DNA from: Monodelphis domestica
Lineage: Eukaryota; Chordata; Mammalia; Didelphimorphia; Didelphidae
Length of the DNA stretch: 64,000 nucleotides
NCBI RefSeq assembly: GCF_027887165.1
Contig: NC_077227.1
Span: forward strand, 445,040,895-445,104,894
Reading direction: 5' to 3'
Both the position numbers and the translations under genes were made by a program. A model generated the notes under the pieces. The model did no database searches, had not been told where the DNA came from, and saw only the letters and a program-made list of their open reading frames with translations. Shown piece by piece: positions 10,561-21,079 of this stretch. Each line of letters begins with the position of its first letter. Within the stretch, counting starts at the first letter, position 1.

Positions 10561-10765
10561 AGGAGGAAGATAGGTAGCTCAGTAGATCAAGAGCCGGGCC
10601 CAAAGACAGAAGAAACTGGGTTCAAAGCTAGCCTCAGATACTTCCTAGCTGTCAGACAATAGGCAAGTTACTTAACCTCCATTGCCTAGCCTTTACTGCT
10701 CTTCTACCTTGGAAACAATCCACAGTATTGATTCCAAGATGCAAGATAACAGTTTTTTAATTACT
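10561..10765 (+). repeat. Marsupial tRNA/CORE-type SINE
   Basis: 'gataggtagctcagtagatcaagagcc', 'gggttcaaagctagcctcagatacttcctagctgt', 'cctccattgcctagcc', and a terminal 'gtattgattccaagatgcaagataacag'. Full length and moderately diverged. Confidence 0.8.
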
Positions 10766-10894
10766 TGCTCCCTTTCCCTTTACACATTTTAGGTGATTAA
10801 TAAATATTTAATTGAATTAAATTGGATGTCTAATGTCTAGGAGCTTCTGATTCTAGTAACATTTGTTGTTGGCTGTGAAGAGATAACTATGAAA

Positions 10895-11460
10895 GAAAAG
10901 AGTGAAGAAATTCAATTAATGACACATGCTAATGCCTTTGTATTCTAAGCACTGAAAATACAAAGATGGAGGAAAAAAATAGTCCCTACCTTCGAAGAGT
11001 TTATAGTCTATTGGGAGGCATATTCTTATGTAAGAGTAAGCCAAGATAAAATATAAGACAAAGTAGAAATTCAGACAAAACACTCTAAGAAGATTTGTGG
11101 GGGAAGGAAAAGAGTTTGAGTGGGAGGAATTATAGAAGATTTCATGAAAGATGTAATCCTTGAGCTGAGCCTTGAAGGAAGAGAAGGATTTTGACAAGAG
11201 GAGATAAAAAGGGAATACATCTCAGGCATGCAGGACATTTTTCATGATAGCATAATCAGGAAAAGCTAGCATAAGGTCATGGAACAGTTAATTGTGAATT
11301 TTACCTACAATGAAGAAGATTTGAATGAAATAAGGCTAAAAAGGTAAACTGGAGTCAAATTATCCAATAGGTAATAGGGAGTCACTGAGTATCACAGGAG
11401 AATGGTATGATTAAAGAAACTGAGTGGAAAAAAGATTATAAAAAAGAAAGTGCCCGGAAG
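10895..11460 (-). repeat. L2 LINE (minus)
   Basis: Antisense L2: 'tccctaccttcgaagagtttatagtctattgg', 'ccttgagctgagccttgaaggaagagaagg' and 'ccaataggtaatagggagtcactgag'. The minus-strand open frame 10916-11197 is therefore a relic on the L2 sense strand. Confidence 0.7.
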
Positions 11461-12115
11461 GTTATGAGTTATTAAAAACTCTCTCCTTTAGCCCTTTAAC
11501 ACCCCACCCTTTTGGCTTAATGGACTTTGTTTCCAACATTCTATTTAATGAAGTCTGTCTGCAATATGAACGTGTTCTTCATTATGCAACTGCTGGCACT
11601 AGACATGCAAATCCATAAGCATTTGCATGCCTAATAGAACAGCCCCTGTCCATGGTGTTCTCTTCCTATTTACTATCTATATTTTATGACTTACGGATTT
11701 CTAAACCTTTAAATTTATATCAGTGCCGTGACTTATCTGCAGGCAGAGACAGCTTTATGAGCACTAAAAAGCTGCAACACACCACCCCTAAATACTAATG
11801 ACAGAAATGGTGTCCTTAATGGTCTCGATTTTTATTACAATACCAAACTTCAATATATTGCAATTACCTCTGCACTCATACCAAACCAATGAATAGTATA
11901 CAGCAGCCCAGGCCACAGGAGGCCTGGTGTGGCCAGGGCTCAATTTGCCAGGGTCCACTGACTAAGCTGAGCTGCTGAAGTCAGCAGTCATGCACAACTA
12001 AATACTCCCCCTTGCCTGCCCGGCCAACACTGGCCCCCTAACAAATATTCCCAGAAGGCAAATCTGTGCATACATTCAGGCCAATTTAACAAACCTGACA
12101 TGATGCTGAGGTGGA
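11461..12115. promoter_or_regulatory. Candidate regulatory block with inverted octamer motifs
   Basis: No repeat family is recognised over about 650 bp, and the sequence looks single-copy with fairly complex composition, unlike its repeat-rich flanks. At 11604-11629 CATGCAAAT and ATTTGCATG form a perfect 9-bp inverted repeat around an 8-base spacer. ATGCAAAT is the canonical octamer bound by POU-domain factors. A further inverted element occurs near 11917-11945 (GGCCACAGGAGGCCTGGTGTGGCC). I infer a possible enhancer or conserved non-coding element. Conservation cannot be judged from one sequence, and the target, if any, may be CBLN1 (26 kb away) or another gene outside the window. Confidence 0.35.
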
Positions 12116-12124
12116 TGGATACTA

Positions 12125-12308
12125 GCAATCACAGAACATAAAGAAATGGAAAGAAGAAGCTTTAGAAATCACCTGCTTCATCCTTCTCATTTTACAGATA
12201 TAGGTTCTGAATGGAAAAGTTTCTCCCCTAAGGTCACCTCACTAGGGAGTGGCAAAGTTAGGATTCAAACTCAGGTCTTCTGAATTCTCTTTCCACTATG
12301 GCACAGTG
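12125..12308 (-). repeat. MIR (minus)
   Basis: 'gctttagaaatcacctgcttcatccttctcattttacagat', 'caaagttaggattcaaactcaggtcttctg' and 'ctttccactatggcac'. Confidence 0.75.
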
Positions 12309-12314
12309 GCTGTT

Positions 12315-12500
12315 AGGATCCAAAAATTGCAAAAGGACTTAAAGGCCATCTATTCCAAACCTCTCATTTTACAGAGAAGGAAATTAGCCTGAGAAAGGAT
12401 CTCTTAATGCCACACAACTGAATTGTCAGTAGATTCAGGATTTGAATCCAAGTTTCCTGACTGTCAGGTCAAGTGTTTTTTTTTCCTCCAACATAGCACG
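12315..12500 (-). repeat. Second MIR (minus), tandem with the previous
   Basis: 'aaaggccatctattccaaacctctcattttacag', 'ggatttgaatccaagtttcctgac'. Same orientation as the preceding copy, with independent divergence. Confidence 0.7.
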
Positions 12501-12689
12501 GTCGATGTTATTTTTGACAGCATGATCTTACTCCTCAAATACTTGTCTGTAGCTTCTGGGGGAAAAAAGAGAAGAGAAACTCAAGCTAAAGTAGAGCCAT
12601 TCATTTTCTCTAAGGGAAAAACAGATATATTTACAAGGACGTTTTTACATTCTTCTTTATAAGTTCTGATTTAGCATCTTAAAATAAAA

Positions 12690-12922
12690 TAATAAAAGCT
12701 CAAATTTATTTAATGGAACTTTTCTTCCAAAATGCTTTCAAATTATTTCATTCATCCTTCATATCCCTGGAGGGTTGGAACAGGCATGGATTATACAAAT
12801 AAGGAGACTGAGGCCCAGGAAGGGATTTAGCTACGGGTACATAATTTATCTGGTATAGATCCAAGACTGTAGCTCAGATATCCATAGCCCTATAGCTTTT
12901 CTGTTAAGTTGTTACCCCTACC
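12690..12922 (-). repeat. MIR (minus)
   Basis: 'aaatgctttcaaattatttcattcatccttc', 'aaataaggagactgaggcccaggaag' and a degraded 5' end. Confidence 0.65.
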
Positions 12923-13540
12923 CCAAAATTGACCTTCTTCTTATAACATTTGGATAAAATGGATGTCTCTAATTCTACTATTAGAACTTCATCCTCTTGA
13001 GCCAAATCATTGCTCCCTCTTAAGAAGCATGTTCCTTCTAAAAGGGAAAACAATCCTTAGCATTTTCTACCTTGGTATAAAGGAGCCTATCAGCTCATTT
13101 CCCAATATGCCAACTAACTGAGATCAGGAGAAGAGAATACAATCATTCCATTGGACATAGCCTAGAAGGAAAGATCTAGGGGGTGTGAGTCCCTGGATAG
13201 ACAGGAATCAGCATGAGAGGATTAATGACTTTTGTAGGGTGAGTAGAGGATTGTTTGAAAGAAGATCTGAGAATAATAGATACAAATTTTGCTGAGTTTA
13301 GCCTGAGGCTAGCCCTTCAGGCATAGACCTAACTAAATTTCAGATTTTATGACTTGCACAGATCAGGACAGCAAACTGAATGCTGTAATTATTAAGACTA
13401 CTGGGTGCTGTGGCAGACCTAGAGGAAAGGGGGGAAAGGGGACCACTATACTACCAGGTAGGAGGAATCTAGAATGAAGAAGCAGCTATAATGTAGGAGG
13501 CAAAGCCCTCAATTGAGACCCAAGTTTCAATCCCAGTTTT
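12923..13540. other. No recognised feature
   Basis: About 600 bp without an identifiable gene or repeat. No long open frame. Confidence 0.35.
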
Positions 13541-13544
13541 GTGT

Positions 13545-13778
13545 TTGTTGTTGAGTCTGTTAGTCCCATCCTATTCTTCATGACCCCATTTGGGATTTTC
13601 TTAACAAAGATAGTGGAGTGACTTGCCATTTTCTTACAGAAGAGGAAACTGAGGCAAAGAGTTAAGTGGCTTGTCCAGGGTTGCAGCTAGCAAATATCTG
13701 AGGTCAAATTTGAACTCAGATCTTCCTGACCCCAGTCCTGGCACTTTCTCCACTGTGCCACCTAGCTGCCCAGCAACA
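13545..13778 (-). repeat. RTE-tailed marsupial SINE (minus)
   Basis: Read on the plus strand: GTTGTTGAGTCTGTTAGTCC, 'atgaccccatttgggattttct', 'aaagatagtggagtgacttgcc', then a MIR/tRNA-like part 'gaaactgaggcaaagagttaag' and the reversed head 'gtgccacctagctgccc'. The tail resembles the 3' end of RTE/BovB LINEs, which is the expected mobilising partner. Confidence 0.8.
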
Positions 13779-13799
13779 ACAGCAATTGAATATAGCCTG

Positions 13800-13950
13800 C
13801 TTGTCCATATTTGTTTGCTTTGTTGTACAAATGAATAAGGCTGTGAGCTCCTTGAGGACAGGAACTATTTTTGCCTTTTATTTAATTCCTAGCACTTAGC
13901 ACAGTGCCTGACAGTAGGTGCTTTATCGGTGTTTATTGATTGACTGACAG
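13800..13950 (+). repeat. L2 3' terminus
   Basis: 'gctgtgagctccttgaggacaggaactattttt', 'tagcacagtgcctgacagtaggtgct' and a 'gtttattgattgactgac' end. Confidence 0.75.
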
Positions 13951-15320
13951 CTGCCTATGTCTTTGCTGATCTAGAACAGAACTGAATCTGGAGTGTAAAT
14001 AATTTAACATGGCAGAGCCCCAGGAGACCCATAGTGAAAGGGATGATTTTGAGCAAGGCACCAACTTTATGAGAAAACAATGAACTCCATATGGAGACTG
14101 GATAATCAAAAATGGCTGGAGGTGGGGATACATGTGTGTGTGTGAAGCACATTTAATCACATTCAAATGTAATTGTCTATAGGACAGCACAATGAATAAT
14201 CAGCTGTCTCAATAGCGTGACTTGGGGAGACACAAGAAAGGCCCTTTGCTCCAAAATATCTCCCTGGTTGGCATATTTTGGAGCCTGAAGTTCAACCATT
14301 AGAAATGTATCCTGTGTCTAAAGATTTATCCCTTAAAGATATTTTAACTATTAAGAGATTTGGGGAATGGGACAGAGAGAGGCAGGGATGGAGAGGACGG
14401 GATGAAGCTAAATCTGTGATCTCATCCGTGTAGAGAATTCCCTATTGAAAAGGTGGTGGCTTATGGAAGAAGAATATTACATATGCTGCCAGTCACAGCT
14501 GATACATCAACTGATTTGGCTGAATTGTTTCTTTTTAAAAACTCAAATGGAAGGCTCCTCTGGCTAAGACCTAGAGAGGAGGAGGGGCATATTCAGAAAT
14601 GACTAATATAAAGGTAGGTGGCATCAATAAAACAAACAAAATCTCAGGAGTTTATGGTCATACTTTGGGGAAATAGGGTCAGAAACAGGATAACAGGTAC
14701 CTTGCTGCCACAAGATGAGGAGGAGACAGAATCACCCAACCTGTGGGCATCAAAACCCTTTACAATGCCGTTTTCCTATAGTTGCCCTAGTCTGTCTTCA
14801 CCTCCAGGTCTGTTCTGCTCAGTCTGACACGGAAGCGAAGGATTTGTGCATGTATCCCAGCAAGAACATTTTGATCATTTATTATAGGGGTGGGAGTGGC
14901 AGGGTAGGGCAGGTCAAGGGGGCATTCAATAGTTTATACTTGGAGAAAAGTCAGGCTGGAGGGATATGTTTTATCCAACTTGAAATGGATAAGTGTTTCT
15001 ATTTTTAAGGCCTGTGCTTCTTTATGTTTCAAAAATCGCCTTGGAACCCTATCACTCCACCCTTGAGAGACATTCTGCTCTGAACTCAGATTGTGCTCCT
15101 GGGCCAAAAATTGAGGGAGTGCTGATAAACGCTCCAACTGCCTTGGCTTTCTCCCCTCTGACTGCTTTTATGTCATTGTCAATACCCACCTTCCCCTGAC
15201 AGTGTCAGGGGATGCCTGCCTCATAATTCTTCAAGTAACCGCATTAGAAGAGGAAAAATTAAGTGGAAATAAAAATGCCAGGTAGAATAGAGCCTGATGA
15301 GAATATAGACATAGAGACCC
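13951..15320. other. No recognised gene; candidate single-copy sequence
   Basis: Nearly 1.4 kb without a recognised repeat. Short open frames on both strands do not resemble any protein family. It contains a 19-bp odd palindrome CCCCTGACAGTGTCAGGGG at 15193-15211. It may contain unannotated regulatory sequence. Confidence 0.35.
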
Positions 15321-15324
15321 AACC

Positions 15325-15425
15325 AATATAGGAACTGGAAAGGAGGGAAGAGATCCTCTAGTCTAGCCCCTTCATTTTACATATGAGTAAACTGAGTCCT
15401 GGAAAGAATAAAGCTTGTACCCAGA
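15325..15425 (-). repeat. MIR-like fragment (minus)
   Basis: 'gaactggaaaggagggaagagatcctctagtctagccccttcattttac' and 'gagtaaactgagtcctgg' match the antisense MIR/MIR3 pattern. Confidence 0.5.
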
Positions 15426-15543
15426 AGCAGATAGAATAGGTAGCTAGAATAGATCAATGCTTCCAGGGTAGGATTTTTAGGAAACCAAAATTCCTCTGAA
15501 GTATCTCCACCACTAACCTGCCTTCACTGAAGGCAGATAGTAG

Positions 15544-15547
15544 GTGC
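15544..15547. repeat. Target-site duplication (GTGC), left
   Basis: GTGC precedes the LTR and GTGC follows it at 16571. Removing the LTR restores 'agtaggtgctgaataaat', the normal L2/MIR end, so insertion into an older repeat is clear. Confidence 0.8.
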
Positions 15548-16570
15548 TGTAAACCTCAAAATTTCTCAGACTTATGAATGTTAGGAGTTTCCCCCATTGG
15601 GGAATCTTCTACTTAAAAAAATTCCCTAGCAGATGGTGAGAACTCTACTTGAGTGTAGGGGCTCCTTGCCTTGGGAATATCTCTACTCCACCCTACTTAG
15701 GACTGCTTTAGGATAGAGAGCTCCTTGAGAACAATGAAAAGTACTTTGATCCATGCTTATGGAAGGGACAGGAAGTTCTTTGAGTCATGACTGTTTTAGA
15801 ATTGATACAATGGGATACTAAGTACCTATAAAGGTGGGGCAACTTGTAAACTACTTAAATCTAAAAGGGTGATAACTTATTCAGAGGTTTTTTCTAATGA
15901 AATCTGTCAACACAGCAGCATTTTTTTTCCTGACTTACTAAAGAGATTAAAACTACTCAGCTGTGAATTCAAAATGGGCGGTCCTTTAGAAACATCCACA
16001 GTGATTGGTAGATGTAAGGACTTAGGGGAGGTGACAGAGAAGATTTTGCCCTTAAAAATAAGAGCTCAGGGAAGAGCTGGGAAGTCATTCTGAAACATTC
16101 AGATTGGAGAGACTCATTCTGAGGAGACTGATTCTGAAACATTCAGATGGAGGTGGGAGCTGGTGAAAGCAGCTGAGATGCTGCTGGCCTGGTGTCATTA
16201 GAAATCCTTACTTAGACAGATCTTATGGTGAGTTATAAAAAACTGACTGATTTCTCTTTTAAGACTCAGGTCTAGGCCATATTGGCTTGAGGCCCTTCAT
16301 ACTTATTCCTTTCTTACTCTCTCTCTCTTTCTTTGATTACTCATTGTATTGTTAATTAAAATCTCTATAAAACCCAATTGACTTGGGTATTTGAATAATT
16401 GGGAATATTTCCCTGGCGACCACCTTATATTTGATTTTAAACCCAAGACACTGTAGTGAAACATATTTCTGCGGTCAAACTTACTCACCCTCTCTTATGT
16501 CTATCACAATTTATATCTTCCACTATTTTAACCACTACAGTTTAAGACCTCAACCATTTTAAATCTCACA
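15548..16570 (+). mobile_element. Solo LTR of a class I-like endogenous retrovirus (copy A)
   Basis: A 1,023-bp LTR starting TGTAAACC and ending TCTCACA (TG...CA). The region 'TTAATTAAAATCTCTATAAAAC', 'TTGACTTGGGTATTTG' and CTGGCGACCACCTTA matches the two other LTRs in the window (51627-52497 and 59212-60152, both minus). It has a 4-bp duplication and no internal retroviral sequence on either side, so it is a product of LTR-LTR recombination. The open frame at 15869-16093 lies within the LTR and is not a gene. Confidence 0.85.
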
Positions 16571-16574
16571 GTGC
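16571..16574. repeat. Target-site duplication (GTGC), right
   Basis: Partner of 15544-15547; continues into 'tgaataaataatt' of the host L2/MIR end. Confidence 0.8.
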
Positions 16575-16654
16575 TGAATAAATAATTAAGGCCAAAGAAT
16601 TGTTCCTGTGACCTCGCTAATGTAGGGAATGCCTGGATGAAGAAAATGTCACTC

Positions 16655-17085
16655 AATCGGGCAATTAAGCATGTATTGTCTACTATATGCCAGGAGTTGT
16701 GCTAAGTGTTTAAGATGTAAAAAAGACAAAAATGATGGTGCCTTTAGAGACACTTAAGGAGCTCACAATCTAATAGAAGAGACAGTATGTAAACAGCTTT
16801 GTTCAAACAAGATATGCACAGGAAAATTAGAAAAAAATCAAGAAACAGAAAGTACTAGAATTAGTAGAGTTTGAAAAGGGCATCCTGCAGAAGGTGGGAT
16901 TTTAACTGGCTCAGAAGGAAGGAAGCCATGAAAGCCAGGAGGCAGAGCTAAGGAGGAAAAACAATCAAAACATGAGAGACTGAGAAAATATTGGGATCCA
17001 AAAGATAGAGTTTGAAGTTTGAAGAGTATCAAGGAGGCTAGATAAAGGAATGTGGTGAGATTAATAAGAAGACTGGAAAAGTAGG
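16655..17085 (-). repeat. L2 LINE (minus)
   Basis: 'actatatgccaggagttgtgctaagtg', 'gacacttaaggagctcacaatctaatag', 'gaaggtgggattttaactgg' and 'taataagaagactggaaaagtagg' follow antisense L2 order. Confidence 0.7.
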
Positions 17086-17119
17086 AAATTTTCTTTCAGA
17101 GTAGATTAGAACATTCTCT

Positions 17120-17280
17120 GCAATTTATATAGTCTTAGAGATTTTCTTAGAACATGGAGAGGTGAAGACTTGTCCAGGATTATATAGCCAGGAGGTCTCA
17201 GAGGCAAGACTTGAATCCTCCTGTTCCTGGCTGCAAGACCAGTTCTCTATCCATTGCAACACCCAGCCTCTAAATACTTG
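17120..17280 (-). repeat. MIR (minus)
   Basis: 'gtgaagacttgtccaggattatatagcc', 'gcaagacttgaatcctcctg' and 'agttctctatccattgcaac'. Confidence 0.6.
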
Positions 17281-17423
17281 CTAAATTTAACTGGGATCAC
17301 ACAGGACTAAGAAGTCTCTTTTACACTCCATGTAAAGCTAGGCTGAAATTTTAGTTTAGGTCACTTGGGCAATAGCACCAACATCCTGGTTTATCATCCT
17401 GCCTTCTTTCGGGTCCAAATCCA

Positions 17424-17424
<1 letters not shown>

Positions 17425-17479
<55 letters not shown>
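17425..17479. repeat. (CA)n microsatellite
   Basis: About 27 uninterrupted CA units. Confidence 0.97.
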
Positions 17480-17965
17480 AAACCAGCCTTTAACAGCATC
17501 ACCTCTGCTACCTTCCTACTCCATAACTCCTATCTATTCAGAAAGCATCACCTCCAGCTTCTAGCTTGAAAGGTGCTAATGCCAGTTCCTAACTTCTGTT
17601 GCTATCTGAGATTCCCCCTTTCCTTGATCTTGAGATCCAGTGCAACTCCACTGCCTACATCAGTCTATGTGACTATACGGAAGAAATCCCTCTTAACTAA
17701 AAAGTATCTGGAATGACCATAACCAGAATAACCAGAAGCCATATGTTAGTTTCATTTGCCCCTTAATCTTTCTGCATAAGCTTTATCTATCCTCTATCTA
17801 TCTATTTTACCAGTACTTATCTCTCTTTTCCACAGCTTCCCACCTTGTTGGACAACTGGAAAATGAAATTTTCAAAAGAAATATCCATATTGCAGCAAAA
17901 CAAATTCTCTCATTGACCATAACCAAAAATGTCTCTTTCTAAACTTTAAGTCTCCAGAAAAAAGT
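17480..17965. other. No recognised feature
   Basis: About 490 bp with no gene or repeat recognised. A TATC-rich patch lies near 17788. Confidence 0.35.
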
Positions 17966-17966
17966 G

Positions 17967-18185
17967 GGTTGTTGTTGTTCAGTTGTGTCTGACTATTCCT
18001 GGCTGCTGTTTTTTGGGGGGCAGAAGGCAGGGTTGCTTAGCAAAGATACTAAAATGATTTGCTATTTCCTTCTCCGGTGAATTATGGCAAAAAGAGTTTG
18101 TGACTTGCCCAGGGTCACATAGTAAGTGTCTGAGACAATATTTGAACTCAGGTCTTCCTGACCTGTGCCATCTAGCTGTCTCTGA
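17967..18185 (-). repeat. RTE-tailed marsupial SINE (minus)
   Basis: GTTGTTGTTCAGTTGTGTCT, 'aaagatactaaaatgatttgctatttccttctcc', 'gtgacttgcccagggtcaca', 'tttgaactcaggtcttcctgac' and 'gtgccatctagctgtc'. Same family as 13545. Confidence 0.8.
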
Positions 18186-19330
18186 GATGGGTAAGTGTGT
18201 TTCAAAATCAGCCCACTGGACTGGTACTTTATCAGGTGCATAAGCTTTCAAAACAACCAATTGGATTGTAGGATTTAAACCTGAAATGGGGCTTTAAATC
18301 AAGATCAAGTCCAATTTCCTAAATTAGAAGTTGAAACCCATAGAGAAAAAAAAAATACTTGGTCCCAGTTATCCAGCTATCCTCAAAGGATACCTCCTGA
18401 CATTTAGGTCCAGAATATGCTTTAGGAATATTGTCCATTTCCCCTCAACCTAGAAAGAGTTTGTCTATCTTCTGCACATCACATTTCCTTAATATTAGAA
18501 CATGAAAAGATTGTCCAAGATAGCCACCCACTTCCTTTATAAGAACTCAGACTCACAAGACTTCATAACATAAAAGTTTTGTTTAGGACTCATATCTCAG
18601 ATCACAGAGAGCCAAGAGATCCTCATTCCTCTGCTGCATCTCCCTTTCAGAAAAACCTATTAAGTCCCCATAACTTATGAAGTTTTGGACATATAATGTT
18701 TAGAACTTCTAATGTTACTGGTTCCAGAGAGTCAATTGTTAAATTTTCAGTGTAGGCAAAAATCAAGCTTTGATATATATTGTTTTATTGAACATCTAGG
18801 TTTAAGGGCATACTGGAAAAAGTGGTAATAACAAAAAACAAATTTAAAGGTATATGGAACATCTTTTTTTGGAGAGCTGGTTGTTGAATATTGACTTGCT
18901 TATAGTAATTCCTTTGATGAAGCTTTGTCCAGCAGATTGGATAGGGTTCTCTCCTTCATGCCAAAGCTTCACATCAGAATATTTTCACCATCAGCTGCTC
19001 ACTACTCCCAATGGCGATTTTCACTGCCCCACTGTCAACTATCTTCCATAACCAGCAGTAGCCAAGGATCATCTCACTACTGAGCCTTCTTAGATGTATT
19101 TCACTACTCTCTTTTGACTCTCCTCTATGAGATGATGCTAGTCACACCCTCTCCAGCTCTCAAGTAGCCTGCTGAGAATAAATCCCTGGAGCTCTCAACA
19201 GACAGGGTTAAGTTCTTGTACACATCCAGGGAAAGTGCTCTGCCTCTAACCTATTTAACATTATGATTATTAGCTATGGAATAATTATTTTACATAATTC
19301 TATGTTATAAAATATTTTAAAATCTAATAG
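18186..19330. other. No recognised gene; possible MIR trace near 18290-18400
   Basis: More than 1.1 kb without confident assignment. 'gatcaagtccaatttcctaaattagaagttgaaaccc' may be an eroded MIR. No coding resemblance. Confidence 0.3.
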
Positions 19331-19334
19331 TAGG

Positions 19335-19508
19335 TTATCAGAACTAACATTTATTTAACATTTCCTATGTGCCAGCAATTTACTATGTCCTTTGCAATTA
19401 TTATCTCCATTTTACAGATGAGGAAACTGAGACAAACAGAGGTTAAGCAACTCAGAGTCATATAGTTAGTAAGAGTCTTAAACCAGCTCTGTCCACTACA
19501 TGCCCCCA
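19335..19508 (-). repeat. MIR (minus)
   Basis: 'aacatttatttaacatttcctatgtgccag', 'CATTTTACAGATGAGGAAAC' and 'gaggttaagcaactcagagtc'. Confidence 0.75.
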
Positions 19509-19537
19509 ATATCTGCTTTAATATTTAGGTCCTACCT

Positions 19538-19548
19538 TCACACACACG

Positions 19549-19602
<54 letters not shown>
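19538..19602. repeat. (CA)n microsatellite
   Basis: About 30 CA units with two early interruptions (CGCA, TACA). Confidence 0.97.
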
Positions 19603-19604
<2 letters not shown>

Positions 19605-20425
19605 GGACCATTTCTTGGCCAAGTGTCAAGATCATTTCTTGACTCAAATGTCTGTTTCCCATTTTGTGCAGCTAGTATAAGTAAATTCATACCAATTCTT
19701 TCTTCTGCCCACCACATTGCAGTGCCCCTCTGTATATATTAGTATCTCTTGCTGAATGTTTTATGATTTAAAGAGGTATCCTTGCTTCCTTTCCATTTGT
19801 TTTTCTTCCTTCCAAAGTAACTGGGTTAGGTTTCTAAATTATCCAGAGTTGCTATCTAAAAAGCTAGAAAAAGGAAAGGTCGAGGAGAGACCAAATGATT
19901 CATTATGGCTGCCTCCTGTACAGGCACTTGTTCATCAAAGGGAAGGGGACATTCTTTACCAAGTGACATAATTCGAAACCACCTCCTCTGATTCCAAATC
20001 TGGCACACTTTTCCATTTGTGCTGAGGACATTTTCAAGGACTCTGACACATCTAGATATTATTTCTCCCTCTGCTCCAGCGAAATGAAAATTTACATTCT
20101 TTCTATTTACTTTTAGGCACAGCCCTGCTGATGATGAAGGTATTGTACAATCCTCAAGAATTTCTCACTCATTTTTGGAAAGGTCCATTTTGGAGATTTT
20201 TTTGTTGGTTTGAAAGAGACTGTTTTGCCCAATAAACTTCAGCTGACCTTTCTCAAACTCCAGTGTGGTTTGGCTTACAGATCACACAGCAGGATCTAAC
20301 AAATGCTAATTAGCTAAAAATTTGGTCACTCTTAGTTTTTGTATGGGTGGTAGTGATGGAGTTCTTGTTTGCAAATAAATAGAATGGGAAACAGAGACAT
20401 CTGAGCCAAACAGGGCCCTGTAGTA
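19603..20425. other. No recognised feature
   Basis: About 820 bp without an identified gene or repeat. Confidence 0.35.
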
Positions 20426-20922
20426 GAGTAGGACCTCATTTTATGTAAATTAAATACATCAAATTCATATTTAAGAGACAGGACATCAAAAAAATAAAAA
20501 TAATATAGAATGATTTTTTAATTATGTGCTAAATCAATGACTTTTTGTCAAGCAGGGTCAAGTTCACCCAATCAGGCTTAACTCTTGCTCTGAGAAGCAT
20601 TAGGGTGAGTCATTACATTGTACTTCATGAGTTATTAGCTCCTGCATCAGTGTTTGTCCTAAGTTCTGTCTTATAAGAAGTTCTGTTCATGTTAGAGCAG
20701 TGCTTCTTTTGTTTCATTAATGCTATTTAGTTATTAATAATAGCCCCAAAGCACAAAAGTAGTGATATTAGTAGTGCTGGTAAGCCCAAGAAAAGTCACA
20801 GAGTGTGTAGGTATGTTCATATAAAAACACTTATAAAATAATGGAGTTTGCTATTGGGTGTGATTTTCAACTTATGCAAAGGATCTTGGATTGTACTGAT
20901 TGCATAAAATGAGGTCCTACTG
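20426..20922. mobile_element. Tigger/pogo-like non-autonomous DNA transposon
   Basis: A 497-bp element with terminal inverted repeats of about 22 bp: left GAGTAGGACCTCATTTTATG, right the reverse complement CAGTAGGACCTCATTTTATG. A TA dinucleotide precedes the left end and the expected right TA has become CA. There is no transposase coding capacity. TIR type and TA target suggest the Tc1/mariner-Tigger group; the exact family is not determinable here. Confidence 0.75.
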
Positions 20923-20929
20923 CATCAAT

Positions 20930-21075
20930 GGTCCTTAATTCAGAAGAAGTTGGTTTAATTTCTAGCTCTGTCATGTTTAATAGTGTGGTTGTGCATAACT
21001 TACTTTCCTTCTCTTGGCCTCAGTTTTGTTTTATAAGATGAAAGAGTTAGGCTTCTGGATGAAATGAATTCCTGG
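20930..21075 (+). repeat. MIR/MIR3 (plus), partial
   Basis: 'gtttaatttctagctctgtcatg', 'cttctcttggcctcagttttg' and 'ataagatgaaagagttaggcttctggatg'. Confidence 0.5.
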
Positions 21076-21079
21076 ATAG

